A model generated the notes under the pieces. It did not search any database. It was given only the letters and a program-made list of their open reading frames with translations, and was not told the origin of the DNA. 64,000 nucleotides of DNA from Emydura subglobosa. Taxonomy: Eukaryota; Chordata; Testudines; Chelidae. The translations under genes were made by a program, and so were the position numbers. Shown here piece by piece: positions 1 to 11,204 of this stretch (position 1 is the stretch's first letter; the number at the start of each line of letters is the position of its first letter). Location: NCBI GenBank assembly GCA_007922225.1, contig ML680053.1, positions 719,434 through 783,433 of the forward strand. The letters are read 5' to 3'.

Positions 1-890
1 CCACTGGTGGGAGGTCATGTTCCTTTAAGCAAGTGCTATACAATGGCCAAACATCCTCATGATGCTGGGTGCCAGCAAACCAACTCCCTGATGACATGCA
101 GCTACTTGGAGGAGCTGCTGGCTTAGCAGATCCAAGGATGTATCACATGCCAACTGATTGTCAGAAAGGAGCCCAGGCCCCGTCCATGCCCAGGACTGCA
201 CAATCCGCAGGGGCATTAGTATATGGGGCAGAGGGCCACACACATGTAAGGGGTATGATTTCCTCAAGCTACCAGATCAGGAGCATCACCAGGTGCAGGA
301 CACCATTCCTGATAGACCCTTGGTCCAGGCTGATATGGTAGCGCCTATCTTCACACGATCTATGTGATTCCGAGAGATCACTGTACACTGTGTATTGTCG
401 AGAGAGAGAGAGATATTCAGGTGGGTGATACATGGAGAGACCAGCAGAAAACCCAGACACACCTGGGGGAGTACAGCTCTATCCCTGAAAAAGACCATAC
501 CCTAGGCTCCCTGTGATGGAGGCTACAAACGGGGGTCCCACAGTGGGATTTAGGGGAAAGGGCTGCCCATTTAGGGGGAAAGGCTGCAATGGAGACACAA
601 CACCATGCTGCATTCATAGCCTCCATGTGAGCTTGTTTGGAGGCCGTTTCTGTGATGGACCAACCAGATGGAAGCTGCACTTGACCTCAAAGGACAAAAG
701 GAAGAAACGGATCAGCTCATTTTCTCTTTCCAAAGAAAATCCAGTTGTTCACTTGGCCCCAATAAATGGTGCTTCAGAGCAGGGCCAAAGTTCTGCCAAC
801 TCTCATGATGTTTGTCAAGAGTCTTGTGATATTTGGTGTTTTCTTTAATGCTCCAGCATCAGGTGATGCGGTGAGAATTTCATTTCTCAT
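1..890. other. Unassigned sequence
   Basis: No gene or recognisable repeat is seen, apart from a short (GA)n run near 400-412. The open frames are short, lack familiar motifs and overlap one another on both strands, so they are not called. Confidence 0.5.
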
Positions 891-906
891 TTTGAAAACA
901 GACTAA

Positions 907-1186
907 GCGTGTCTACACTTAAAATGAGCTTGTCTACGCTTGTCTACACAGAGCTTGTCTACACTTAACGCGCTGCCGCTACACAGCTGTCGCACTTCAG
1001 TGAAGACGCTACTTACACTGACCGGAGGGGTTCTCCACCTCCCTGACAGGTGTGGTAGCTAGGTCAGTGGGAGAATTCTCCCATAGACATAGTACTGACT
1101 ACACTGGGGTTAACTGCATTGCTCAGAGGGGGAGGAATTTTTCACACATAGTTATACCGGCCTAATTTCCTCGTGTAGACCAGGCC
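907..1186. mobile_element. PIF/Harbinger-like MITE
   Basis: This is a roughly 280-bp foldback element. Its right end reads gtgtagaccaggcc and its left end carries the matching gtctacac word. TAA lies immediately outside both ends (904-906 and 1187-1189), which fits the 3-bp TWA duplication of PIF/Harbinger transposons. A perfect 14-bp palindrome (gggagaattctccc) lies near the middle. The interior matches other copies here at 3886, 26990, 35924 and 55258. The left end is odd: the tip word (g)cttgtctac is repeated about four times within 55 bp. No transposase is encoded. Confidence 0.65.
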
Positions 1187-1189
1187 TAA

Positions 1190-1500
1190 GTTTCTAGCCC
1201 TCATGGTTGCAGGGAAAAACTTGAAAACATGACCCTAGAATGCCCTAAAGAAACCAGAAAGCAAAGAACAAGTGCCCAGACTGTATTATTTATCTTCCAG
1301 AAATCCTGTACATATGTTTACTAAAGAGGAAGGGAGAAAACCCAGCCTCTTTGCCGACAGTGCGCACACAAGCCATTCCTGCCAAGCCCTAGTGGGGAGC
1401 CATGCCAAAGCCAGGCCTGGCCTTCCCACTGCTCTATCCCCCTTGCTTCAGCTCCCTGGAGCAACCTTCCCCCCCGGGACGAGCTGCAGGGACGAGCCTC
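1190..1500. other. Unassigned sequence
   Basis: Nothing recognisable. The overlapping open frames on both strands are not supported by motifs. Confidence 0.5.
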
Positions 1501-1505
1501 AAGGC

Positions 1506-1825
1506 TGCCTGGTCCAGAGGTGGAGAGGGCACTGAACTGGGACTCAGGAGAGCTGGGATGAAATCCCAGCCCCATTGAACTCCTGCTGATTCCACCCCTG
1601 GGGTTGACGCCCAGCTCTGTCGCTGTATGACCTAGGGCAATTCTCTTTACTGCCCTTGCACTTCCCATCCTGGGTCAGGCCTGTCTATTTAGACTGTAAA
1701 CTCTATTAGACTGTAAACTTCTTGGGGCAGAGATTAGCTCTCACCACGTGTATGTCCAGCACCTAGCACAATGGGGCCACAAGCTCAGGTAGAGCCTGCA
1801 GATGCTACTGAGATGCTACTAAGAT
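1506..1825 (+). mobile_element. tRNA-derived SINE, nearly full length
   Basis: The head is tRNA-like (tggtccagaggtgg, then ggactcaggagagctgg). The body shows the usual 'ctctgtcgctgtatgacctagggcaa' block, and the tail reads gactgtaaacttcttggggcag followed by agcacctagcacaatggggcc. This order of tRNA head, MIR-like body and 'actgtaagctc..ggggcag' tail recurs through the window on both strands and defines the main SINE family. The phrase ttagactgtaaact is duplicated at 1690-1720, a small tandem slip. It is a pol III-type retroposon with no coding capacity. Confidence 0.75.
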
Positions 1826-1829
1826 TTGC

Positions 1830-2365
1830 CTGGCTCAGCAGCCAGATTGGAAGCCATGATCTCCAGCACTAACAGCAGAAGCCTCTGTCTCCGTCACCTG
1901 GAGCACTCCCCCTTGCAGCCGCGCAGTGGGCAGCAGGTGGCGAGACGGGGTCTAAACTCTCTAGGCTCCAGCCCATTCGGGCCCTTTGAGATTAGGATCA
2001 GGATCTCAAGGCTGAATGGGAATCCCCCATCAGCCGTCCTTGTCTGAAAGGCAGGCGTCTGTGTGTTATTCAAACAGGCGTGTCATGGGCTGGGCTGAAA
2101 AAAACGACTCCCAATCTGAGACCAAGCCTGGCTCGCGTGGTCTAGGTCCTCCTCTGTGAGGGACAGGGAGCTGGAGATGGGAAAAGGCCGCTCTGGCTAT
2201 CTGAGCACACCAGTAATGAGTGCTCGAGCCGCATGCTCTGCAGCCAGCGACTCCTGGCTGTGAAGGAGAATGAAGAAGACTGGGCTGATCGGCTGGTTCT
2301 CTGATGGGGGTGGGTGTGCCGGGGCTATGGCAGCAGAAAAGGAGGTGCCTTTATCTTGTCTCACA
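1830..2365. other. Unassigned sequence
   Basis: Nothing recognisable; no supported coding frame. Confidence 0.5.
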
Positions 2366-2369
2366 AGCA

Positions 2370-2475
2370 TTTAGTGATTTAGCTGGGGTTGGTCCTGCTT
2401 TGAGCAGGGGGTTGGACTAGACACCTCCTGAGATCCCTTCCAACCCTCATCTTCTAGGGTTCTAGGATTCTATGA
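2370..2475 (+). mobile_element. CR1 LINE 3' end
   Basis: This is a 5'-truncated CR1 retrotransposon. It carries the typical tail (gggggttggactagac, cacctcctgagatcccttcc) and ends in the diagnostic ggattctatga word. Only the 3' untranslated end remains. Confidence 0.8.
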
Positions 2476-2504
2476 CGCACGACCTCTGTTTGTAGGAAAA
2501 CTGG

Positions 2505-2600
2505 AATTATGCTGGAGCAGTTCTCTGGCCTGGGCTATGGGAGGCCAGACCGGATGATCACAATGCTCACTTCTGGCCTCGGGATCGATGACTGAATCTG
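2505..2600 (+). mobile_element. CR1 LINE 3' end, diverged
   Basis: A second CR1 tail follows directly. It is of the subtype whose end resembles 'ggccagaccggatgatcacaatg' and 'cttctggcct'. It is diverged and lacks the ATTCTATGA tip. Confidence 0.5.
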
Positions 2601-3455
2601 TGTAGAAAGCTCTTGTGCAGTTGGGGATCAGATGCCAGGTGGGCTTTTGCTCTGCCACCATCCTTGGTCTTCTGCTTGCATCTAAAATAGTACATGAGCG
2701 GAGAAGTGGGATCTGTGAGGGCGAGGCCGAGCAGAGGGTGTTTTGGGGCCAGAGCACTGACAGCAGAGGAAAGCAGAGGGCTGTCTTGCTCCACAAGTTT
2801 GTTGGTGACACTGGTCCTCCCTGTCAATCCTCGATTCTCCCCCCGTAGGGTCTATACTTTCTGCGCCCAGCTGTCCTTTAGGTAACCTTAGCAAGTCCCT
2901 GAGGGTGCCTGTTTTGCTCTAGTTGTTCAGATCTGGTCTCTCTGGTTTGTAATTCTCCGAGAGCTGCTCCAGGAATGTGTTCCTCCCTTGCTCCCTGGCA
3001 GTCCAGGGGGTCTGTAGCAGATGCCCATTGTTATTACTGCTTTGTTTTCCAGGCTTTGTACCTTTACCCAGAATTTCACCGTGACCCTCTTCAGCACCAA
3101 ATCGCATTTCGCTGGCACTGTAAATCCTTTTGACACCTGCGATGCCAGAATATTACTCTTAAAATGACTGTGCAAACAGCCATAAAACTCCAAAACAGCT
3201 TCAGCAACAACCATACACCTCGTGTGCCAGGCCCAGGGATAGAACAGCACATGGCAGGCCAATTAAACCGCTTCACTCCAGCATCCTAAGCACATTTCTT
3301 TCTATTCGCCTCCAGAGTTCACATGGTTTAGTCCTCTCAGTTCCTATGCAATTACAGCGGTGGTCATTTGTGTGTGTGTCGCTGCCTCGTAGGGGAGTAG
3401 GGATCTGCAGGGAAAGTAAGCTTGAAATCCTGCACGCTCCGTGCAGGGCATAACA
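2600..3455. other. Unassigned sequence
   Basis: No gene or repeat recognised. Several overlapping frames near 2.6-3.3 kb occur on both strands and have no motif support. Confidence 0.5.
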
Positions 3456-3459
3456 CAGA

Positions 3460-3855
3460 GAGTCACAGATTTTAAAGCTAGAAGGTACTATTCTGAACAT
3501 CTGGTCTGACCTCCCAGGAAACAGAGGCCAAAGAACCTCACCCAGTAATTCCTGCATCAAGCCCCTATCTTCTGTTGGAGCTAAAGGAGTAGATCTTTTA
3601 GAAAGACAACCAGACTTAATGAATTCAAGTGATGGAGAATCCACCTGTCCTTTGGTAAGTTGTTCCACTGGTTAACGACCTACATTGTTAAAATATTGCT
3701 CCATATTTCTTGTCTGAATTTGTCTCGCTTCAGCTTCCAGCCATTGCGTCTTCCTACGTCTTTTCCTGCTTCATTAGAAAGCACTCTCAGAAATCTCCCC
3801 CCCATGTAGGTACTTCTAGTCCATGATCAAGTCCCCTCTGAGCCTGCAGGTGATC
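3460..3855 (-). mobile_element. CR1 LINE fragment
   Basis: This is an old CR1 in reverse orientation. Recognisable words include ctggtctgacctcc, acccagtaattcctgcatcaag, gttgttccactggttaa and cagcttccagccattg. It covers the last part of ORF2 and the 3' UTR, with the frame destroyed by many stops. A Harbinger-like MITE follows about 30 bp downstream. Confidence 0.7.
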
Positions 3856-3885
3856 CCCATTGCACCTTGTCATTGCTAGGCCTAA

Positions 3886-4172
3886 CACTACGTTCAGGTC
3901 TACACTACAGACCTATACTGGTATAAGTACATCACTCAGGGGTGTGAAAAATCCACACCCTTTGAGCGACATAGTTATACCAACCTAACCTCCAGTGTAG
4001 ATAGCATTTTGTCGGCAGGAGGTCTTCTCCCACCGACATAGCTACCACGTCTTGGGGAGGTGGCATTATTAAGCCGACAGGAAACGCTCTCTTGCTGGCG
4101 TAGGAGCGTCTTCACTTATGCACTACAGCAGCGCAGCGGCACCGATGCAGAGATTTAAGTGAAGACATTCCC
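3886..4172. mobile_element. PIF/Harbinger-like MITE
   Basis: Left interior ggtctacactacagacc; right end agtgaagacattccc. TAA lies at 3883-3885 and 4173-4175. The interior words (cactcaggggtgtgaaaaa, gacatagttatacc, tcccaccgacatagctacc) match the elements at 35924 and 55258. The left 10 bp do not fit the inverted terminal sequence well, so the exact left border is uncertain. Confidence 0.6.
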
Positions 4173-4175
4173 TAA

Positions 4176-5185
4176 GGGGCCTTCCAAATAATCAAACTCA
4201 GAATATCTCTGGAAAGTTCCAGCTAGACACTTGAGCAATGGAAAAACCTGGGTGGAGCGGGGGGGGCCCAGTATGGTTTATGTGGTTTTGAACCCTCTGA
4301 ATTACTTCCTGAGTTTAAATGAACCCCAAAGCTTCCTGCCACCCCCGGGAGAGGATGAGAGAACAAACGGGGCAGATGTTAATCACATCACTTACTGCAT
4401 TACGGGAAGGTGCTGAGATACTACAGTGAGGAGCACGGTATTAGAACCTATATAGAATAGAGTCTTGATCCCAGCTGCCTGGGTACCGGCAAGAACCACA
4501 TGAGGTCAGGTCATTTATCTGCATTCATCCCACTACCATAATTCAGGCCAGGTTCATTTGAAGATTCAGAGTTCTCTGCACACCTGGCATGTTTCAGGTA
4601 CCGTAGCAAAACCTGAACACCATTTCCCCCTACTGTGGGGTTTCGGCACCTGAACTCTTTACCAGGAAGGACTCCATCCAAACCAACCTCGAGTTTCAAT
4701 GGCTTTCAGGGCTGGTAACTCAAAGCAAATGCACATCATGGCAACAGCAGCATGGCAGCTTGGTGTTTCGCTAAGATCTATGCCCCAGAGAGCTGACAGT
4801 CTACAGCAGGACTCTCCTTGCTCAGCTGTGATTTGCTTTCCCAGATACGTGCAGGTGGCCCATGCTGCCTCTCCGCTCTGCCTGTTTTCTCCACTCCTGT
4901 GCAGGCGGAGTGTTGAAATTGACCAGCATCCAAGAATAATACACTGGCTTCTGACACAGAGCACAGCAGGCTGGCAGAGGGGAGAAATGATGTAATACGG
5001 CACCTGCGAGCAAAAACGCACACAGGTTTGTGGCTAGTGAGCCCGGGACGGACTTGATCTCAGCCTCTGCTTCCAAAGCATGGAGACAAAAATGCTGCTT
5101 CCTCTTCCTTCCTATATGGCTTCCCCACATGATGCATCAAGCGCTGCTCCGTGCTATAACATGAACGTTGTCTCCATGCATTGTC
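4176..5185. other. Unassigned sequence
   Basis: No supported gene or repeat. Overlapping frames at 4.66-5.13 kb on both strands show no domain. Confidence 0.5.
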
Positions 5186-5187
5186 AG

Positions 5188-5382
5188 TCTCTATCCTCTT
5201 GAGAGGACATTTGCCTGGAAATCCTGAGTTGTGGATTCAATGCCCAACTGTGCCACACACCCCTCTGAGACTGTGGACAAGTGTCTCTGTGCCGTGGTTC
5301 GTTTTCTGTTCCATAGGCTCATAGTACTTTATTTGTCTATTCAGACTGTAAGCCCTGTGGGGCAGGGAGTACCTCTCACTCT
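5188..5382 (+). mobile_element. tRNA-derived SINE fragment
   Basis: A diverged copy of the main SINE family: a B-box-like ggattcaatgcccaac, then the gactgtaagccctgtggggcag tail. It stops at the start of the adjoining CR1, which suggests the CR1 insertion interrupted it or removed its end. Confidence 0.6.
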
Positions 5383-7585
5383 AGGAACATAAGAACGGCC
5401 ATGCTGGGTCAGACCAATGGTTCATCTGGCCCAGTATCCTATCTTCCGACAGTGGCCAATGCCAGATGCTTCAAAGGGAATGAACAGAACAGGGCAATCA
5501 TCAAGTGATCCATTCCCCCATTGTCCAGTCCTAGCATCTGGCAGTCAGAAGGTTAGGGACACCTAGAGCATGAGTTTGCATCCCTGATCATCTTGGCTAA
5601 TAGCCCTTGATGTACCTACACTCCAGGATCTTATCTACTTTTTTTTGAAGCCAGTTATACTTTCAATCTTCACAAGATCCCCTGCCAATGAGTTCCACAG
5701 GTTGACTGTATGCTGTATGAAGAAATACTTCCTTATGTTTGTTTTAAACCTGCTGCCTATTAATGTCATTGGGTGACCCCTGGTTCTTGTGTTATGCGAA
5801 GGAGTAACTAAGATATCCTTATTCACTTTCTCCACACCAGTCATGCTTTTACAGACCTCTATCATATCGCCCATTACTATCTCTTTTCCAAGCTGAAAGG
5901 TCCCAGTCTTTTAAATCTCTGCTCTTCTGGAAGCTGTTCCATACCCCTAATCATTTTTGTTGCCCTTCTCTGTCCCTTTTCCAGTTCTAATATATCTTTT
6001 TTGAGGTGGGGTGACCAGAACTGCACAGAGTATTCAAAGTGTAAGCATACCATGGATTTGTATAATGGCCTTCTGATATTTACTGTCTTATTAATTATCC
6101 CTTTCCTAATGGTTCCTAACATTCTGTGAGCTTTTTTAAATTCTACTGCACAGTGAGTGGATGTTTTCAGGGAGCTATGCACACTGACTCCAAGATCTCT
6201 TTCTTGAGTGGTAACAGCTAACTGAGACCCCTGCATTTTGTATGTATAGTTGGGATTATGTTTTCCAATGTGCATTACTTTGCATTTATCAGCATTGAAT
6301 TTCAGCTGCCATTTTGATGGCCACTTTGTGAGATCACTTTGTAACTCTTCACAGTCTCCTTTGGACTTAACTACCTTAACAAACAAACTTTGCCACCTCA
6401 TTGTTTACCCCTTTTCCCAGATCATTTATGAATATATTAAAAAGCATGGGTCCCAGGACAGAACTCTGGGGGACACCACTATTTATCTCTCTCCATTCTG
6501 AAACCTGATAATTTATTCCTATCCTTTGTTTCTTATCTTTAACCAGTCACTGATGGAGGAGAGGACCTTCCCTCTTATCCCATGACTCCTTACTTTGATT
6601 AAGAGCCTTTGGTAAGGGATATTGCTAAAGGTTTTCTGAAAGTCCAAGTACACTATATCCACTGTATCCACTGTTGTCCACATATTTATTGACACCCTCA
6701 GAGAATACTAATAGATTAGTGAGGCATGATTTCCCTTTACAAAAGCCACATTGACTTTTCCCCAACATATTGTGTTCACCTATGTGTCTGATAATTCTAT
6801 TCTTTACTATAGTTTCAACCAATTTGCCTGGCACTGAAGTTAGGTTTACCGGCCTGTAATTGCCAGAATTACTTCTGTAACCTTTTTTTTTTTTAAACTA
6901 GCATCACACTAGCTATTCTCATCTGATACAGAAGCTGATTTAAGTGATAGGTTACATATCACAATTAGTCATTCCAAAGTTTCGTAGTTGAGTTCCTTCA
7001 GAACTCTTGCATGAATACCATCTGGGCCTGGTGCCTTACTACTGTTTAATTTATCAATTTGTTCCAAAACCTCCTTTACTGAATCCTCAGTCTGGGACAG
7101 TTCCTCAGATCTGTCATTAGTCGGACAGGAATCTCCCTCACATCCTCTGCAGTGAAGACTGATGCAAAGAATTCATTTAGTTTCTCTGCAGTGGCCTTGT
7201 CTTCCTTGAGTGCTCCTTTAGCACCTTGATCATTCAGTGGCCTCACTGATTGTTTGGCAAGCTTCCTGCTCCTAATGTACCTAACATTTTTTTGCTGTTA
7301 GTTTTTGTGTCTTTTGCTAGTTGCTCTTCAAATTCTTTTTTGGCCTTCCTAATGATACTTTTACTCTTGACTTGCCAGAGTTTATACTTCTTTATATTTT
7401 CCTTGGTAGGAACTGACTTCCAATTTTGAAAGGATGCCTTTTTGCATCTAACTGCCTCTGTTACTCTGTTGTTTTGCAATGGTGGTATTTTTAGTCCTCT
7501 ATTTTTTTGTTTTTAATTTGGGGAATATATTTAATTTGAGCCTCTATCGTAGCGTTTTTAAAAAATGTCCATGCACTTCACTCTT
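5383..7585 (-). mobile_element. CR1 LINE, 2.2-kb copy
   Basis: This is the longest uninterrupted LINE in the window, in reverse orientation. Its 3' end lies at the low-coordinate side (ggaacataagaacggcc, ctgggtcagaccaatggttc). It extends back through ORF2 to the region just before the reverse transcriptase domain. The 5' part with endonuclease and ORF1 is absent, as in most CR1 copies. The 5' border near 7585 is approximate. Confidence 0.8.
5635..7479 (-). pseudogene. CR1 ORF2 (reverse transcriptase) remnant
   Basis: In reading direction the pieces are a linker (7479-7243, with TKENIKKYKLWQVKSK), early RT motifs (6834-6625, with KLVETIVKNRIIRH and GFCKGKSCLTNL), and the thumb/C-terminal part (6401-5877, with FNADKCKVMHIGKHNPNYTY and FWSPHLKKDILELEKGQRRA; then 5874-5635, with [11 protein letters not shown]). 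Frameshifts separate them. Near 6380-6400 the words expected around the catalytic FADD motif are missing. The DNA passes from gtggcaaagttt straight to the following KVVKS segment, so the active-site aspartates are deleted. The copy cannot encode an active polymerase. Confidence 0.75.
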
Positions 7586-7633
7586 GTATAGTACTAATGC
7601 CCCAATCTCAGTTGGACCTCGTTGGTACTATTC

Positions 7634-7675
7634 TGTGTGTGTGTGTGTGTGTGTGTGCGTGCGTGCGTGCGTGTG
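7634..7675. repeat. (GT)n/(GCGT)n microsatellite
   Basis: About 12 GT units pass directly into about four GCGT units. It is a compound simple repeat and is likely length-variable. Confidence 0.95.
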
Positions 7676-7689
7676 AGAACAACAACAAA

Positions 7690-8915
7690 ACTAATGGTCA
7701 ACGAGGAGAAAATAATTCCCAAATATTAGTGTGAATTTGAATCCCTTTTCATTTTGGCCTCGTTTACAAACTTTTCATGACCATTTTGCTCATGTGAATT
7801 TTGGGCCTGTCGCTGAGATTTGTTTAAATAAGACACCAAATCTGTTTTGTGGCACAATTCAATTCATTATGTGACTCAGAGAAATTCATTTGCAGTAGAA
7901 GCAGCAGGAGATAATTCATTCAATCAGGGTGCACAGGCCACAACATGCAACTTAGGTGACCAGCCAAATGACACAAACAATGAACTGTGAATAGAGAATA
8001 CTCACAACAAACGGTTTGTGAGTGATTAACAGGCTAAAAGTATTTCACACGTGATCTGTGAAATAATAACAAATTAAAAAAAAAACCCAAGCCCCGTTCA
8101 CAAATCACCTGCAATAGAATAGGAAGTTAAATTCATTGGATAAACCACGTACTGTGACCTGTATGCCCAGCTCCAGGCCATACTAATTACAGCCAAACTC
8201 AAAATGGTTTGTTTCATCTGACCATCTCGGACACATTTGCCAATGGATCCTTTTTCTTTCTACCCATGGTCACTCTGAACTGGATGGTGACTACCAATGC
8301 TTTCCACGTACACCTCCTGGATGACAAGGATTTGCAGTGCCTATAAATCTGGATCAGCAGCAAACTGGAAAACTAGAGGTGAAAGGCTTTCTGTTCTCTT
8401 CCCAGCTCCTCTGTAACTTTATGCCCAGACCATGTTTTTTTTTTACCAATGGCTGACTGGTCAAGATTGCTTTCCACCTCTCCCCCATGTTCACTCCCCG
8501 CCTCTCTGCCCTCCCAAACAGCTCTCATTGTCACCTGATAGCCCAGCTTTGCTATCCCTGCTGTCTTTCATCTGAGCACTGCATCATAGATGGAATCTCT
8601 CCAATCCGCCAAGTAATCAATTTGCCAGTGTCAGCATTGCAGATTGCACCAGCGTGATGTCATCTTCTTGGAACGCGGAATGCAAACACACTTTAATCAA
8701 TGACACGGGGGCGGCTCAGCAGAATATTTCACCAGTCATTTCAAGTATTTCAGCATCAGGAGCATAGGACAGAGAGTGCGTATGTGTGTATGCAGACAGA
8801 CCGCCATCTAGCAAGACTTAATAAAGGCACCCCTCACCATAGATTTTGAGTACCTCCCATAGAATGAACACCCAGCTGAGTGCTTTGTCTTCAGTCAAAG
8901 CAGTCGGGGCTGTGT
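7690..8915. other. Unassigned AT-rich sequence
   Basis: No gene is seen. The part 7735-8110 has several inverted words (for example around 'caaacggtttgtg') and may be a decayed foldback element, but I could not match its ends. Confidence 0.4.
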
Positions 8916-9023
8916 CTTCTTTTCCTCCAATATATTTCCTTTTTCTCCCTCTTCTACCCACCTTCTCCTCATGGGCTCTTCCTTCTTGCCTTCCCTTCTT
9001 GTCCACCTCTCCTCTCCTCGGTG
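8916..9023 (+). repeat. Polypyrimidine tract
   Basis: The plus strand is strongly C/T-biased for about 100 bp with only scattered purines. Overlapping open frames on both strands here reflect this low complexity. Confidence 0.7.
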
Positions 9024-9514
9024 GGGTTTTAGTTGCATCCCTGGGAAAGCAAAGCTGACACAGTGAATGCTGGGAGCTGGGAGGTGTGCAGCATCTCCCG
9101 TACCGCTTGGCCCATGTTTCCCTGAGAACCTGGCTCTTGCTTTCACGAGCCTGCACTCTGGAGGTTGACAGTTTCATAGTCCCTGAAGAATGTCGCTGCC
9201 AAGGGAGATGGCAGAGAGAAAGGGACTCTCTTAGATACCTCCGGCCAGTTCAATGGAGGGCCTTGAAAATGTGCACCATAGCCTGACTCTGACCTGCTCT
9301 GTGCAGGGATTCGGTATAGTAAGCAGAGCATGAGTGACAGGGTCTTGGTAGCTGGGGGTCCTGGGTTCAAGGGGTGCTGGGTTTTCAACTAACTGACCTG
9401 TTGGAAGCACTCTGTGCTCACCTAGGTGCTGCATCTCAAAAAGAAGAGATCAAAGACACTACCACCACCTAGCGTTATACAGTGCTTTGCGTCCACCACT
9501 CACTCTGTGCACCC
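9024..9514. other. Unassigned sequence
   Basis: Nothing firm. 9340-9400 has a tRNA-SINE-like phrase (gggggtcctgggttcaa), too short to call. Confidence 0.4.
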
Positions 9515-9755
9515 TCACTTAGCCCAGTGGTTAGAGCACGCGCCTAGGAGCTGGTAGACCTAGGTTCAATTCCCTGTTCTATCACAGCCTCTCTGTCTGA
9601 CCCTGGGCAAGTCACATAGCCTCTCAGTCCCCATCTGTTCAATGGGGGTAATAGTGCTGCTACTGTTGTGAGGATAACTGCGTTAACCATTGGGTAGTGC
9701 TTCGCCATCTTGGTGATGGGGGCCAGCCAAATACCATAGATAGAACTCAATGCAT
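9515..9755 (+). mobile_element. tRNA-derived SINE with intact A and B boxes
   Basis: A near-perfect pol III A box (tagcccagtgg, 9520-9530) and B box (ggttcaattcc, 9563-9573) are present. The body (gaccctgggcaagtcac, tcaatgggggtaatag, gttgtgaggataa) is MIR-like. The 'actgtaagctc' tail is absent. This is the best preserved SINE promoter in the window. Confidence 0.8.
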
Positions 9756-9860
9756 TTTACAGAGGAGGGAAGAATCATTATCCCCATTTTACAGAGAGGT
9801 GAAATGATTCACCCAAGTGACAGGGGCAGGATTGAAGCCCTGAGAACCTGACTCGTCCTG
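9756..9860 (-). mobile_element. MIR-like SINE fragment
   Basis: Reading the minus strand gives the SINE body. On the plus strand it reads attatccccattttacaga, then gatgattcacccaagtgacagg. It abuts the previous SINE tail-on, in opposite orientation. Confidence 0.6.
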
Positions 9861-11204
9861 AAAAGCCAGAAATATCGAAAGAGAACTGAGCACTGTCTGG
9901 AGTCCATGGAATTACTCGGGATTTACATCGGTGGAACGGAGATCAGAATGTGGCCCACAATATTTAAAGTAAGGAGTGCTACGGAGAAGGCCACCTGGCC
10001 ACCGTCTCTTTATCCTGGCCCTTAGCCCAAGAACCAGAGCAATTTAAAACAGGAACAGGTTAAATAAAGTGGATACACAGTTTAATCCCGTATCTAATTA
10101 ATCTGTGGATGCCACTGCCACAGGGCTGTATCAGTGGGGGAAAATATAGTGAGTGGATTCAATGAAGGATTAGAAGTATGGGGTTAAATTCATCTTTGGT
10201 GTCACTCCGTAGAGCAGTGTGTCTGTAATCAATGCTAGCTGGGAGGGTCTTTGTCCCCCTCTAGTGGCTATGCCATGGGTCGACGTTTGTGAATCTGCTA
10301 CTGTGCCTAGGCTAACGGAGCTGATCCCTTTGCTGAAGCACTAGAAGGTCGTGCTTTTAGCTGCCGTGAGCCTGGGTTCAGCATCTACAGGTGGCATCGT
10401 TACACAAAGGCCTGGGCCTGGCTTACTGCATGGGGTGAATCTCCTCCAGTGCGATCCTGGCACGGCCCAGCGCATCAGCCCGCAGTAACCGACTGCCATT
10501 GTTTACTTGGAAGGCAGTGAACTTGGAAGTGAGAGCTTTGTCCGGCTGGCAAGGACGCAGGCATGTTGCCTCCCAGCAGTGCAGTAAAATAACGTGTCGT
10601 GCAGCACACTAGGACTTCTCCAATGGATTCCGTGTGCCAAGACCCTGAATTCCAGGAATTCAGTTTCAATGATGTTATCTTAATTCGAGCAATAAAACAA
10701 TTTCACAACATTCACAGCATCTCCTTTCCATGGAATGCATCCATGCTCATGCTAAAAATTCCTCCATCCGTCGCTGGTTCCATCGCGGGGCTCAGGTTTT
10801 ATTTTAAACCTATTCTCGGCTCGGATGCAGCTCCCAGGGAAAGCTGTAGCTGCTGATTGACCAGTTTCAATCTGGATTCAAAGCCCAGCCTATTCGTTTT
10901 GCTAATCAAATGCAAATGGGAGACCCCCACCTGCAAAATGCCTAGTTCCAGCAGCACTATCACACTCCAGTTCACTGTCAGAGGCAGTGGCTGGGTAACT
11001 CCATGTCCAATTGTCATTAGGCAAGATCCCGTAATGAAAGTGTACGTCCTGTGGGTTGAACCCATAGCGGGTCGGGAGCTCACTCTTGACCCCTTTTGGA
11101 GAACAGCAGCCCAGAGCTGCTTGAGAACTCTAGATGGACAGAAGCTCCTTATTGGTAAGCCAGGGGCAATGGCTCAACGAGCCAGGCCTCGTTTGCATTT
11201 CAGT
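9861..11204. other. Unassigned sequence, apparently unique
   Basis: No repeat is recognised. Frames at 10.6-11.2 kb overlap on both strands. The stretch 10600-10860 is low in CpG and free of repeats, so it is a candidate for a conservation check only. Confidence 0.45.

Noticed and set aside
9515..9600. Possible tRNA gene from good A and B boxes
   Set aside because: It continues into the MIR-like SINE body and acceptor stem pairing is absent.
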